Assembly (NCBI RefSeq): GCF_002165375.2
Contig: NZ_CP032134.1
Coordinates: 2,666,001 to 2,730,000 of the forward strand
From: Acinetobacter chinensis
Lineage (GTDB): Bacteria > Pseudomonadota > Gammaproteobacteria > Pseudomonadales > Moraxellaceae
DNA: 64,000 nucleotides
Direction of reading: 5' to 3'
Part shown: piece after piece, positions 1-9,385 of the stretch
Layout: every line of letters starts with the position of its first letter
Position numbering within the stretch: position 1 is the stretch's first letter
Translations under genes and position numbers: made by a program
Notes under the pieces: model-generated
Told to the model about the DNA's origin: nothing
Database searches by the model: none
What the model saw: only the letters and a program-made list of their open reading frames with translations

Positions 1-1
1 T

Positions 2-985
2 AACCTCTGGGCACGAAAAGGAAATACCTCACCTGTTTTCTGCTTTGCAGGTCATACTGATGTCGTACCTACAGGTAGTCCTGAATCATGGAATTCTGAT
101 CCTTTTGCACCTGAAATCCGTGATGGAAAACTGTATGGCCGTGGCAGTGCTGATATGAAAACAGCCCTGGCTGCCATGGTGGTTGCTTCTGAGCGTTTTG
201 TTCAGAAATACCCTGACCATAAAGGCTCAATTGCTTTTCTGATCACATCGGATGAAGAAGGACCATCCATTAACGGAACAGTGAAAGTTGTGGAAGCACT
301 CGAAGCCCGCAATGAAAAGATGACCTGGTGTCTGGTGGGAGAACCCTCCAGTACAGACCGTCTGGGTGATATTGTCAAAAATGGTCGTCGTGGCTCTTTA
401 AATGCTGTGCTGACGGTTAAAGGCAAACAAGGTCATGTTGCCTATCCGCACCTGGCAATCAATCCGATTCACACTGCATCCAAAGCGATTACAGAACTGT
501 GTGAAACTGTCTGGGACAATGGCAATGAATATTTCCCTGCTACCAGTTTTCAGATTTCCAACATTCAGTCGGGTACAGGAGCGACAAATGTTGTACCTGG
601 TACAATGACTGTCACATTTAATTTCCGTTACTCAACAGAAGTTACAGCAGATGAGCTGAAAGAACGAGTTATTGAACTGCTGGACCGTCATGGTGTTGAG
701 TATGATATTCAATGGACACTGTCTGGTTTACCTTTTTTGACTCCTGTAGGCGAACTTGTCAATGCAGCCCGTACTGCCATTAAAAATGTAACTGGCACTG
801 AAACTGAACTGTCAACAAGCGGCGGCACATCAGATGGGCGTTTTATTGCACCTACAGGCGCACAGGTACTTGAACTGGGTGTATTAAATGCAACCATCCA
901 TCAGGTCAATGAACATGTCAATGTTGACGATCTGGAGCCTTTGGCAGAAATTTATGAACAGATCCTGGTCGAATTACTCAGCTGA
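2..985 (+). CDS. dapE: Succinyl-diaminopimelate desuccinylase DapE, 5' end missing
   Basis: Zn-dependent M20-family deacylase that hydrolyses N-succinyl-LL-2,6-diaminopimelate in the lysine and peptidoglycan pathway, in the cytosol. The frame is open from base 2, so the gene begins left of the window. Translation from the edge gives the family metal-binding motif GHTDVVPTG at bases 50-76, then GRGSADMK (bases 140-163), DEEGPS, the dimerisation-domain stretch around GRRGSLNA, and the C-terminal STSGGTSDGRF block. The 328 visible codons are most of a normal protein of about 380 residues. No methionine near the edge is a credible start, because the first metal ligands lie upstream of the first ATG at 155. 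It ends just before a bidirectional terminator. Confidence 0.96.
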   Translation, partial: NLWARKGNTSPVFCFAGHTDVVPTGSPESWNSDPFAPEIRDGKLYGRGSADMKTALAAMVVASERFVQKYPDHKGSIAFLITSDEEGPSINGTVKVVEALEARNEKMTWCLVGEPSSTDRLGDIVKNGRRGSLNAVLTVKGKQGHVAYPHLAINPIHTASKAITELCETVWDNGNEYFPATSFQISNIQSGTGATNVVPGTMTVTFNFRYSTEVTADELKERVIELLDRHGVEYDIQWTLSGLPFLTPVGELVNAARTAIKNVTGTETELSTSGGTSDGRFIAPTGAQVLELGVLNATIHQVNEHVNVDDLEPLAEIYEQILVELLS

Positions 986-1042
986 CTGATGACTTGCAGA
1001 CTGACGCGATATTAAGAATTACTTTTTTAATACTGCAGAGCT

Positions 1043-1075
1043 AAAAAAAGGAACTCATCAGAGTTCCTTTTTTTA
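1043..1075. terminator. Bidirectional terminator between dapE and the pil-chp operon
   Basis: An A-run, the stem AGGAACTC / GAGTTCCT with a short loop, and a T-run are seen. The A and T tracts on both sides fit use by dapE (plus) and by the convergent chp operon (minus). Confidence 0.9.
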
Positions 1076-1087
1076 ACCTGTCACAAT

Positions 1088-1549
1088 TCAGCTCAACCCA
1101 AGTGAAGACTGGATACTGGCAAGATTGGGGATATGAAATGTCTGATCGCCCATGCGGACATACTGAAATACAGCATCATCAGTCACAGGACGGTCTTCAT
1201 CTACAACTTCCGAAATACGCAAGCGGATTGTTTTCGGCATTTTATTACACATCAATGCAAAACGCTGACTGACATCATCACCCTCAATCACCAAAGCAAC
1301 ACCAAGCTTTGTCTCAGGATCATTCACTGCATAAACAGGTAACTTTAACTCATGCCATTCCACATTCGGAACCTGAGTTGCACTGTCCAGAGCAGAAAGA
1401 ACAATATTCTGAGGGAGCAGCATGGCTTCGCGTTTATAGCATTCCACAATATAAGCATCAATAAATCCCGTAGAAACGGTAATCAGATGCTGAAGTTCCT
1501 GCTGACTGATCTGATCAACAGCAGGTTTTTTTACCTTTTTCTGGCTCAT
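1088..1549 (-). CDS. CheW-like protein, probable ChpC
   Basis: 153-residue soluble protein following chpA with a 4-base overlap (its start at 1549 lies inside the end of chpA at 1546), so translational coupling is likely. The middle and C-terminal part, for example RFALMCNKMPKTIRLRISEV (about residues 91-110), looks like a CheW/PilI coupling domain, and the position matches chpC in the Pseudomonas Pil-Chp cluster. Such proteins link MCPs to CheA-type kinases. The assignment rests on context plus weak sequence resemblance. The N-terminal 20 residues are polar and may be a flexible tail. Confidence 0.7.
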   Translation of the reverse strand: MSQKKVKKPAVDQISQQELQHLITVSTGFIDAYIVECYKREAMLLPQNIVLSALDSATQVPNVEWHELKLPVYAVNDPETKLGVALVIEGDDVSQRFALMCNKMPKTIRLRISEVVDEDRPVTDDAVFQYVRMGDQTFHIPNLASIQSSLGLS

Positions 1550-4500
1550 CCATTCACCTCATATTCAGCCGCCAACAGATTTTCAATATTGGTCAGCAAT
1601 TCTGCTTCCTGGAACGGTTTACCCATATAATGAGTCACACCCAGACTGAATGCACGCTCACGGTGTTTCTCACCTGTACGCGATGTAATCATGATAATTG
1701 GCAGTTTCTGATGAATGTCATGGTGTCTTACCAGGTTGGTCACTTCAAAACCATCCATCCGCGGCATTTCAATATCAAGCAGCATCAGATCCGGTTTGAC
1801 ATTTTCCAGCTGCTCCATCGCATCCACACCATCTTTGGCTGTCACAACATCATAACCCTGACGTTCAAGCAGACGTGAAGTTACCTTACGTACTGTTACG
1901 GAGTCATCCACAATCATCACCAGACGACGTGCATTGCTGTGTCGTGATGACTCACGGTGTTCAGACGCATGTTTCGTACGCTGTGTCGCCAGAATCTGAC
2001 GTGCAATACTTTGACCATCAATAATCAGACAGACCTGACCATCACCAAGGATCGTTGCACCTGCAATCGCGGCAATACCGGAGAACTGTTGTCCAATCGG
2101 TTTTACAACAATCTGACCACGTGAACCAACCAGCTGATCGACCAGTAATGCAATACTCTGCCCCGTACTGCCTTTAATCAGCAGTACCGGTAATGAATGC
2201 GCGATACTGTGCAGTCGCGGTAATGGCTGATTTGCAACAAATTCTGAAATATAGCGTAACTTATAGGATTCGTTGTCAATTTTGAAATAATCGTCATTGC
2301 CATCAAAATAAGTTTCAAGCGTAGATGGTGCAATCCGCACAATACGTTCAATCTGAGCCAGTGGAATAGCAAACTGCTGATCACCGGCTTTCACCATCAG
2401 CGCATCACTGACCGCAACCGTTGTCGGTACACGGATGGTAAAGGTTGTTCCTTTACCAATCTCAGAATCAACAGTTACCAGACCACCTAAGGCTTTAATT
2501 TCGCTTTGCACGACATCAAGTCCGACTCCACGACCCGAAATCTGTGTCACTGCTTTCGCAGTACTTAAACCAGGGTGGAAAATCAGCTGTAAAGTTTCTT
2601 CTTTACTGACTTTCTGATCAGGTTTAATCAGCCCCTGGCTCAGTGCTTTTTCAAGAATACGGGTATCATCAATACCCTTACCGTCATCACTGAATGTAAC
2701 TACAACATCGGTTCCCTGACGGGTAATATTGAGTTCAATTTTACCGACTTCGGGTTTACCGGCTTCAAGACGCTGTGCAGTATCCTCTTCAATACCATGG
2801 TCAATCGCATTTCGAAGCATATGCTCAAATGGAGTCACCAGGCGTTCAAGAATAGTACGGTCCAGTTCGCCCTCTGTATTCTGTACCAGCAGTTCCGCAG
2901 GACGGTTCAATGTCGATGAGGTCTGACGCACAATACGTTGTAAACGGGGCAACAGTCTTGAGAACGGAACCAGGCGTGTCCGCATCAGACTTTCCTGAAT
3001 TTCTGCCTGAATACGGGACTGCTGTAATAACAGACCTTCTGCATCACGGATTTTTTCCGCAATCGTGCTCTTAAAGTCCACCAGATCCGATGCAGACTCC
3101 GCAAGTGATTTGGATAACTGATTTAAAGATGAATACTGATCCATCTCAAGTGGATCGAAATCTTCATAGCGTGAGTTGTCAGTACCGTGTTTTGCCAGGA
3201 TCTGTGATTCAAGCTCACCATCCATTCGACGCAGCTGATCCGCCAGTCGCTTAATCGCAAGCTCCATTTCATTCAGCGTATTACCCAACTGCCCCAGATC
3301 CATCTCAATACGTGAACGGTTAATTGAGTTTTCACCTGACAGGTCAATCATCTTCTCAACCAGGTCGGCTGAGATACGGATCATTTCATTACTGTCATCA
3401 CGGCTCGAAGTATCGCCCCACTCACCCATCATTGCAGGTGGTTCAGTACCATCACCCTGAACAAACTCAAAGGTTCTGGACGGTGCAAGAATATCTTTGT
3501 GAGTCAGCCTGTCTGGTAACTGAGCCGTTACGTTGACATATTCAATGGACTCAAGATTGGACTTGAGGCTGTCGAAATTGGTGTAATCATGCTCAAATAT
3601 CGCCTGACGTAACCATGCCAGTGTCGTCTGAAGCAACGGATCATAAGCATTTGAGTTGAACTGGTGTACAGCAAACTGCTCAAAGATCGTTTCCAGCTCA
3701 TAAGCAATAGACGCGACCGGCTCAATTTCAGCCATACGGGCACCGCCCTTCAAGCTGTGCGCGGCACGCTGTAACTGAAGCAGAATACTACGGTCTGAAC
3801 GCTGTTCAAACCATTGAGCAAGTAACAGATCCGAAGAATCCAGCAGTTCTTCTGCTTCTTCAAGGAAGGTTTCTTCCACAATTGAACGCACACTTTCAAG
3901 ATCAGCATGTTTCTGACTTTGTGCAGGTTCAGCGTACTCTGCAGCAGGTTGTTCAATCAATGTTTCAGCAGTGAGAGGCTCAGTCAGCTCAGGTTCAGAT
4001 AAGGAAGGCTCAACCGCAATAATATCTGACGCAACACTGATGACATCATCCAGTTCTGGCAGCTCATCCTGATCGGATACTGCAAACGCCAGTGCATCAT
4101 CAATATGCTCAGAAGCAGATTCAACTTTCGGCTCTGTAACTTCAGAAGTGGATGCAATACCACCTTTTGACAGTTCTGAAATATTTTTCAGTATATCCAC
4201 TGCCTGAGCGGAAGAATAATCAACCTGCTCATCACGAATCGTCTGAATACGGTCGGCGATATCATCCTGAACAAGCCGGATAATACCGATCAATCCAGGA
4301 GTAACCGTAATCTGCTGGTTGATAATCCGTTCGTAAATCGTTTCTATTTCATGTGAAATCAGACCTATGTGCGTGGCCTGAACCATATTTGCACCACCTT
4401 TCAGTGTATGCAGATAACGCATCAGATTATTCAGTGCAGCAGTATTGGACTGTTCTGCTGTCCATGTATTCAGATCCTGATCCATTCCGGCAAGCAGTTC

Positions 4501-6174
4501 TTCTGCTTCTTCAAGGAAAATATCAAGCAGATCAGGGTCAAAATCAGTATTTGTGTCAGCTGCACCAGACTGAGACTTAGCTGCCTGTAACTGTCGGGAC
4601 AGTTTTGCAAGATCCAGACCCGCCGACTCGACAGATGCAGCCTGTACTGGTTGTGGTTCCTGAACTGCAACTGAAATATCTTCAGCTTCAGCAGATTCAG
4701 TACTCAGATCTGGCTGAGCAGCTGGCTCGGATTCAAACTGTTCAATATCCTGCTGTACAAATGCTGCCAGCTCATTCAACAGTTTCTGCATATCATCTGT
4801 CAGGCTGACACGCTGTCCTGCTGCCAGTGTATCAAACAGATAAATAAATTCCTGATGTGCCTTTGCAAACAACTCATAGGCATAGTCAAGAGTCAGAAGT
4901 GCCGGCTTTTCAACCAGACCATCGTAAGCAGACTTCAGCTCCAGTGTAAACTGATGAATACCTTCAGATGCACGGTTATCTGTATTATTAATCAGATGTC
5001 CTGCCTGCTCGCTTAACTCCTGAATATATTCAGGGAATTCAACTTTGGCACGTTTATCAAACTCAAACTCAGCATCAAGCAACAGATCAATATTCAGCTC
5101 AATCAGCCTGGAAACCAGACCTTGAGGATTTGCTTCATGTTCTCCAGTCTGAACACTGAAACCGTAGTTATCCCACACATCGTTAAATGTCTGATAAATC
5201 GTATTCAGTCTTGACTGGTCAGCTCCATTTCGAAGCGTAAGCAGATAATCACCTACAAACTCAGCATACTGAACCAGTAATGCTGTTTCTCTTGAAGTGG
5301 ATACAATTTCATCCTGCAACAGGTTTTTAAACAGGTTTTCCACATTGGAACTGGCATCAAAAATATGCTCAATCTGTGCCATGGACGAACTGCCGCGAAG
5401 CGTATGCAGAGCACGGATCAGCCCGTTATAGTCCTGTTTTGATGACTGCTCTTCTGCAAGAAAAGCTTCAATCGTTGCCAGATGCTCTTCTGCTTCTTCA
5501 AGGAAAATAGACATTGTTTCCTGAACAAAGCTGTCATCCTGAACAGCAGGGATTTCTTCAGATACTTCAGTGAGCTCTTCATGAACAGTTTCAGCTTCAT
5601 CAGCTGCCGTGGCAACAACCACTTGTGCAGTAACCGACTCATCATCTGCAAACTCAAGACCTGTCAGCGTATTCTCAGCAGACAGCGTTTCAGACAACTG
5701 AAGTAAATCTTCAAGTGCAGGTTCAGGACTGAGATTCTGCTGAAGCTGCTGTCCTAACAACACCAATGGTCTTAAATCAATTGCAGCTTCCTGAACATTT
5801 TTAAAATCAGGATAAAGTCTGAACTGAAAAATTTTATAAACCGTTAAAGCAAATTTCTGAATCGGAAGATTCAGAACCAGTGATCCCCCCATGACACGGT
5901 TCAGTATATCTTCTACTGTCCATGCCAGTTCACCGGCAGATTTAGCCCCAACCATACGCCCAGAACCTTTCAAGGTATGAAAGTGGCGACGGATAGTGAT
6001 CAATGTTTCAGTATCTGAGGCATTTTCAAACCATGCCGGAAACTGCTCATCCAGTTCAGTGAAGATTTCTTCCAGTTCTTCGACAAAAATTTCAAGAATT
6101 TCTGCATCCTGATCAAGATAGCTATCTTCGGGAAGAGTTGTATTTTCAACTAAATTTTTTAATATTTCTTTCAT
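1546..6174 (-). CDS. chpA: Hybrid chemosensory histidine kinase ChpA of the type IV pilus system
   Basis: 1542-residue CheA-type kinase that controls type IV pilus twitching and pilus-dependent cAMP signalling. Four Hpt domains show HxxKG or HxxRG phosphorylation motifs at His66, His257, His589 and His806. Acidic linkers rich in Ala, Glu, Ser and Pro separate them. The kinase core has an N-box near 1119-1129 (HMLRNAIDHGIE), a G1 box DDGKGID near 1163-1169 and a G2 box GRGVGLD near 1214-1220. A CheW-like regulatory domain covers about 1255-1395. A C-terminal receiver spans about 1417-1535 with Asp1423/1424, phospho-acceptor Asp1467 and Lys1519. P. aeruginosa ChpA is described with eight phosphotransfer-type domains (six Hpt plus Ser/Thr variants), so this one is shorter. 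Three Hpt modules start with an almost identical FLEEAEE block. Confidence 0.96.
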   Translation of the reverse strand: MKEILKNLVENTTLPEDSYLDQDAEILEIFVEELEEIFTELDEQFPAWFENASDTETLITIRRHFHTLKGSGRMVGAKSAGELAWTVEDILNRVMGGSLVLNLPIQKFALTVYKIFQFRLYPDFKNVQEAAIDLRPLVLLGQQLQQNLSPEPALEDLLQLSETLSAENTLTGLEFADDESVTAQVVVATAADEAETVHEELTEVSEEIPAVQDDSFVQETMSIFLEEAEEHLATIEAFLAEEQSSKQDYNGLIRALHTLRGSSSMAQIEHIFDASSNVENLFKNLLQDEIVSTSRETALLVQYAEFVGDYLLTLRNGADQSRLNTIYQTFNDVWDNYGFSVQTGEHEANPQGLVSRLIELNIDLLLDAEFEFDKRAKVEFPEYIQELSEQAGHLINNTDNRASEGIHQFTLELKSAYDGLVEKPALLTLDYAYELFAKAHQEFIYLFDTLAAGQRVSLTDDMQKLLNELAAFVQQDIEQFESEPAAQPDLSTESAEAEDISVAVQEPQPVQAASVESAGLDLAKLSRQLQAAKSQSGAADTNTDFDPDLLDIFLEEAEELLAGMDQDLNTWTAEQSNTAALNNLMRYLHTLKGGANMVQATHIGLISHEIETIYERIINQQITVTPGLIGIIRLVQDDIADRIQTIRDEQVDYSSAQAVDILKNISELSKGGIASTSEVTEPKVESASEHIDDALAFAVSDQDELPELDDVISVASDIIAVEPSLSEPELTEPLTAETLIEQPAAEYAEPAQSQKHADLESVRSIVEETFLEEAEELLDSSDLLLAQWFEQRSDRSILLQLQRAAHSLKGGARMAEIEPVASIAYELETIFEQFAVHQFNSNAYDPLLQTTLAWLRQAIFEHDYTNFDSLKSNLESIEYVNVTAQLPDRLTHKDILAPSRTFEFVQGDGTEPPAMMGEWGDTSSRDDSNEMIRISADLVEKMIDLSGENSINRSRIEMDLGQLGNTLNEMELAIKRLADQLRRMDGELESQILAKHGTDNSRYEDFDPLEMDQYSSLNQLSKSLAESASDLVDFKSTIAEKIRDAEGLLLQQSRIQAEIQESLMRTRLVPFSRLLPRLQRIVRQTSSTLNRPAELLVQNTEGELDRTILERLVTPFEHMLRNAIDHGIEEDTAQRLEAGKPEVGKIELNITRQGTDVVVTFSDDGKGIDDTRILEKALSQGLIKPDQKVSKEETLQLIFHPGLSTAKAVTQISGRGVGLDVVQSEIKALGGLVTVDSEIGKGTTFTIRVPTTVAVSDALMVKAGDQQFAIPLAQIERIVRIAPSTLETYFDGNDDYFKIDNESYKLRYISEFVANQPLPRLHSIAHSLPVLLIKGSTGQSIALLVDQLVGSRGQIVVKPIGQQFSGIAAIAGATILGDGQVCLIIDGQSIARQILATQRTKHASEHRESSRHSNARRLVMIVDDSVTVRKVTSRLLERQGYDVVTAKDGVDAMEQLENVKPDLMLLDIEMPRMDGFEVTNLVRHHDIHQKLPIIMITSRTGEKHRERAFSLGVTHYMGKPFQEAELLTNIENLLAAEYEVNG

Positions 6175-6283
6175 AGCTAAGGCTTCTTACGTGTCCAGCA
6201 CCCTCAGGTACCCAAACTTAATTGTAACCATCACGTTTGACCTGAACTGTGCGGTTCCCTGTCAACACTTTATCTTTGAATAC

Positions 6284-6313
6284 AGTGTGTTTATTCCGGG
6301 GAATAAACACACT
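6284..6313 (-). promoter_or_regulatory. Perfect 14-bp inverted repeat between pilJ and chpA
   Basis: The arms AGTGTGTTTATTCC and GGAATAAACACACT are perfectly complementary with a two-base loop. There is no T-run on the minus strand, so it is not a simple terminator. It sits in the 151-base gap between the pilJ stop and the chpA start. An mRNA processing or stability hairpin, or a partial attenuator that sets the ratio of PilJ to ChpA, is plausible. Protein binding to the palindrome is the alternative. Confidence 0.6.
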
Positions 6314-6325
6314 TATCAAGCCTTA

Positions 6326-8398
6326 TTATTCAGGTAACTTAAAGTCAGTTACAGATTCACGTAAGGATTCCGCCATACTTGCAAGTTCTGATACCGAACG
6401 GGCTGTATCGAAAGTCGCAGTTGTAGTCTGAGATGTAATTTCCTGTACAACGTTCATCGTAGTTGCAATATGACCCGCTGATGCAGACTGAAGTTTCGCA
6501 GCATCCGAAATGTTTCCGATCAGTTTTGCAAGGTCAGAAGATACGCCCTGAATTTCATCCAGTGCAACACCGGCATCCTTGGATAAGCTGGCACCACGAA
6601 CAACTTCCGAAGTTGTCTGTTCCATGGAAATTACAGCTTCGTTAGTATCGGTCTGAATCGTTTTAACCAGTGTTTCAATCTGTTTAGTTGCTGAAGCAGA
6701 ACGTTCCGCAAGACGCTGTACTTCATCTGCTACCACGGCGAAACCACGACCGGCTTCACCCGCCATGGATGCCTGAATTGCAGCATTCAGTGCCAGAATG
6801 TTCGTCTGATCGGCAATATCGTTAATCAGGGCAACGATGTTACCAATTTCCTGTGAAGATTCACCCAGACGTTTAATACGTTTAGATGTTTCCTGAATCT
6901 GCTCACGAATAACATCCATACCTTCAATTGAACGGTTTACAACGTCAGCACCATTGGATGCAATCTGTACCGAACGCTGTGCTACCACAGCTGATTCTGC
7001 TGCGTTTGAAGATACCTGGTCAATGGACATTGCCATTTCGTTAATTGCGGCAGATGCACCGGCAATTTCCTGTGCCTGATGCTCAGAAGCTTCAGCTAGC
7101 TGGTTGGTAATGCTTTGCGTATTTGCCGTATATTGTGCAACTTCCTGAGACGTTTCTGTAATTCGGGATACAAGGTCACGTAACTGGTCAATTGCGAAGT
7201 TAATGGAGTCAGCAATCGCACCGGTAAAGTCTTCAGATACTGTTGCATATGAACGTAAGTCACCATCTGCAAGATCGGCGATCTCATCCAGTAAACGCAG
7301 AATCGCATTCTGGTTACGGTCATATTCTTCCTGTAAACGTGATACACGCTGTTTATCAGACTCACCACGCAAGCCAAGCAGTTTAAATACACAGAACAGG
7401 AAGCCAAGCAGTGCAATGATCAGACCCAGTGCAGGAATTGCAGTTGCCCAACCTGTACCACCAGAAAGCTTATTCAGGTTTGTCAGCAGCGAATCCGACT
7501 GAGCAAAAATTGAAGAAGAAGCCTGACGTACTTTTACAATCTGGTTTGAGTTCTTAAGTACCGTTGCAGCTGCTGATTTCAGTACGCTGTCATATTCACT
7601 CTTGATGCCCTGTAGCGATTCACGCAATGCAGGATCAGCCAGACGTTCCACACCCAGTTCCGCACTACCGTTCAACTGAGCTTCAAGGTATGAACCGAAT
7701 GTTTCTGTATCGGCACTGAAGTCATCTGCTGACTCACGCGAGTTATCCGAACCCGTCAGTACTGAACTGATGGAACGTAAAATACGTTCTGCAATGAATA
7801 CCTGGTTTTTCGCAATAACCACCTGGCTACTTGGCAGGTTCTGACGAGCCATCTGGTCAACCATCAGGTTATATTCAGCCTGAATACCCGGAATGGATTC
7901 GCCGATTGCGATGTTTGTATCATAAAGTTTGTTAATGATTTTTTGTTGTGATGCAATCAAATCAATATTTTCAGAAACTTTTTTCCATTCTGCATCCACA
8001 TCTGTCAATGCTTTGGTTCTTGCATGAATATCTGTTACGGTTTCAAAGTTTGTTGCAAAAGCTTTCTGAGACTGCACCAGTTTATCAATAGACTCTTTGG
8101 TACCTGATGCTGTTGCTTCTGTCGCCTGACGCGAAATAGTCTGAGACAGCAATCGCAGTTCACCCAGGCTTCGGGTTAATTCGTTGTTCCGGGGAACACT
8201 GTAGAACAGATATAACAGTATCAGTGCTGCAACTGCCAGACATGCTACTGCGATCTTAATAAACTTTCTGGACTTGTCACTGTCACCGAAAACACGGGAT
8301 AACTGATCCGTCTGCGATTGTACTTTTGCCAACAGACCCTGACCGTTTTTGCGATTACCGGCCTCACCTGCATTTTTCTTCTTAAGTTTAAAGCCCAT
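6326..8398 (-). CDS. pilJ: Methyl-accepting chemotaxis protein PilJ
   Basis: 690-residue inner-membrane chemoreceptor of the Pil-Chp pathway, which senses pilus/surface state and activates ChpA through PilI. A basic cytoplasmic N-terminus precedes TM1 at about 47-66, a long helical periplasmic region, TM2 at about 316-341, a HAMP-like segment, and the MCP signalling hairpin with its tip near 525-565 (NILALNAA ... GRGFAVVADEV). The frame is open upstream to 8515, inside pilI. The ATG at 8398 is preferred because it has a strong GGGGAGAAGG ribosome site and gives the normal PilJ N-terminus. It lies 41 bases after the pilI stop. Confidence 0.95.
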   Translation of the reverse strand: MGFKLKKKNAGEAGNRKNGQGLLAKVQSQTDQLSRVFGDSDKSRKFIKIAVACLAVAALILLYLFYSVPRNNELTRSLGELRLLSQTISRQATEATASGTKESIDKLVQSQKAFATNFETVTDIHARTKALTDVDAEWKKVSENIDLIASQQKIINKLYDTNIAIGESIPGIQAEYNLMVDQMARQNLPSSQVVIAKNQVFIAERILRSISSVLTGSDNSRESADDFSADTETFGSYLEAQLNGSAELGVERLADPALRESLQGIKSEYDSVLKSAAATVLKNSNQIVKVRQASSSIFAQSDSLLTNLNKLSGGTGWATAIPALGLIIALLGFLFCVFKLLGLRGESDKQRVSRLQEEYDRNQNAILRLLDEIADLADGDLRSYATVSEDFTGAIADSINFAIDQLRDLVSRITETSQEVAQYTANTQSITNQLAEASEHQAQEIAGASAAINEMAMSIDQVSSNAAESAVVAQRSVQIASNGADVVNRSIEGMDVIREQIQETSKRIKRLGESSQEIGNIVALINDIADQTNILALNAAIQASMAGEAGRGFAVVADEVQRLAERSASATKQIETLVKTIQTDTNEAVISMEQTTSEVVRGASLSKDAGVALDEIQGVSSDLAKLIGNISDAAKLQSASAGHIATTMNVVQEITSQTTTATFDTARSVSELASMAESLRESVTDFKLPE

Positions 8399-8439
8399 AC
8401 AGCCTTCTCCCCGAATTTCGCCTGTATAACTTGCGATTG

Positions 8440-8976
8440 TTAATTTATAAATTTTATAGATGCATTCATGTAGTTCGGATTTTTCAGTAAGCGACTGAAC
8501 AGAAATACATGCCATTGCTGGTTATGCTGGTGAAAATATCCCTGGCAGTATTCTTCTAATCCTTGATCAAGATCAGGTGCTTTTGAAAAAAAGCTTTTCT
8601 TATTGAAATGCTGAATTCCCAGAACCTGATCAACTACAAGACCTACATAATGGTCCTGGTGACTGATGCACAGAACTTTCTGTGCCGGTGAAAACTGTGC
8701 AGGCTGACCAGATACATACTGAGCAAGGTCAGACACAGAGAGTAGACGTCCACGGATATTTGCAAGCCCGACAACCCACGGCTGGGCATTGGGAACAAAT
8801 GTGCATTCTGGTGGGTAAATTACTTCCGCCACTTCACCTAATGGAGCAACAAAGTATTGCCCCATCATTTCAAAAGCGATACCAGACCATCGGCTTACTT
8901 CACTCTCGGATGCAGCATAGCTTTTGTTACCACGCTTGGACAGCCGAAGTAATTCGATAAATCCATTTGCAGCCAT
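8440..8976 (-). CDS. pilI: CheW-like coupling protein PilI
   Basis: 178-residue cytosolic adaptor that couples the MCP PilJ to the kinase ChpA. The CheW fold is recognisable from GLANIRGRLLSVSDLAQYVSG (residues about 68-88) and HYVGLVVDQVLGIQHF. It starts three bases after the pilH stop, indicating one transcript. The C-terminal tail after about residue 160 is poorly typical of CheW. Confidence 0.9.
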   Translation of the reverse strand: MAANGFIELLRLSKRGNKSYAASESEVSRWSGIAFEMMGQYFVAPLGEVAEVIYPPECTFVPNAQPWVVGLANIRGRLLSVSDLAQYVSGQPAQFSPAQKVLCISHQDHYVGLVVDQVLGIQHFNKKSFFSKAPDLDQGLEEYCQGYFHQHNQQWHVFLFSRLLKNPNYMNASIKFIN

Positions 8977-8979
8977 AGC

Positions 8980-9348
8980 TTATCCTGCATTCAGATGGTG
9001 ATTGATCACATCAATAAGTTGTTTTTCATCTACAGGCTTAGTCAGATAGTCACGGGCACCCTGACGCTTACCCCATACTCTGTCTGTTGCCTGATCTTTC
9101 GTACTGACAATGACAACCGGGATATGCTTTGTTGTTTCCCCACGGGCAATCTGGCGTGTTGCCTGAAAACCGTTCACACCTGGCATCACAACATCCATCA
9201 ACACAAGATCTGGTAACTCAGCCTGAGCCACTGTCACACCGTCTGCGCCATTTGCAGCTTCAATGACTTCAAACCCGTGTTTACCCAGAATCTCTCTGAA
9301 ACGGAAAGTTTCTGTAGGTGAGTCATCAACAATCAGAATACGTGCCAT
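8980..9348 (-). CDS. pilH: Twitching motility response regulator PilH
   Basis: Stand-alone CheY-like receiver of 122 residues that is phosphorylated by ChpA and, in Pseudomonas, opposes or tunes PilG in pilus retraction control. Acidic pocket Asp8/Asp9, phospho-acceptor Asp52 (LVLMDVVMPG) and Lys104 (YLTKP) are present, with no output domain. An in-frame TTG four codons earlier is possible, but the ATG at 9348 has GGGGA at proper spacing, so it is chosen. The gap to pilG is 37 bases. Confidence 0.93.
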   Translation of the reverse strand: MARILIVDDSPTETFRFREILGKHGFEVIEAANGADGVTVAQAELPDLVLMDVVMPGVNGFQATRQIARGETTKHIPVVIVSTKDQATDRVWGKRQGARDYLTKPVDEKQLIDVINHHLNAG

Positions 9349-9385
9349 GTTTTTCCCCAATACTTACGGTCTATATACTTTAACT

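Noticed and set aside
8399..8515. N-terminal extension of PilJ into pilI
   Set aside because: The ATG at 8398 has a strong ribosome site and gives the usual PilJ start; the extension would overlap pilI by 76 bases.
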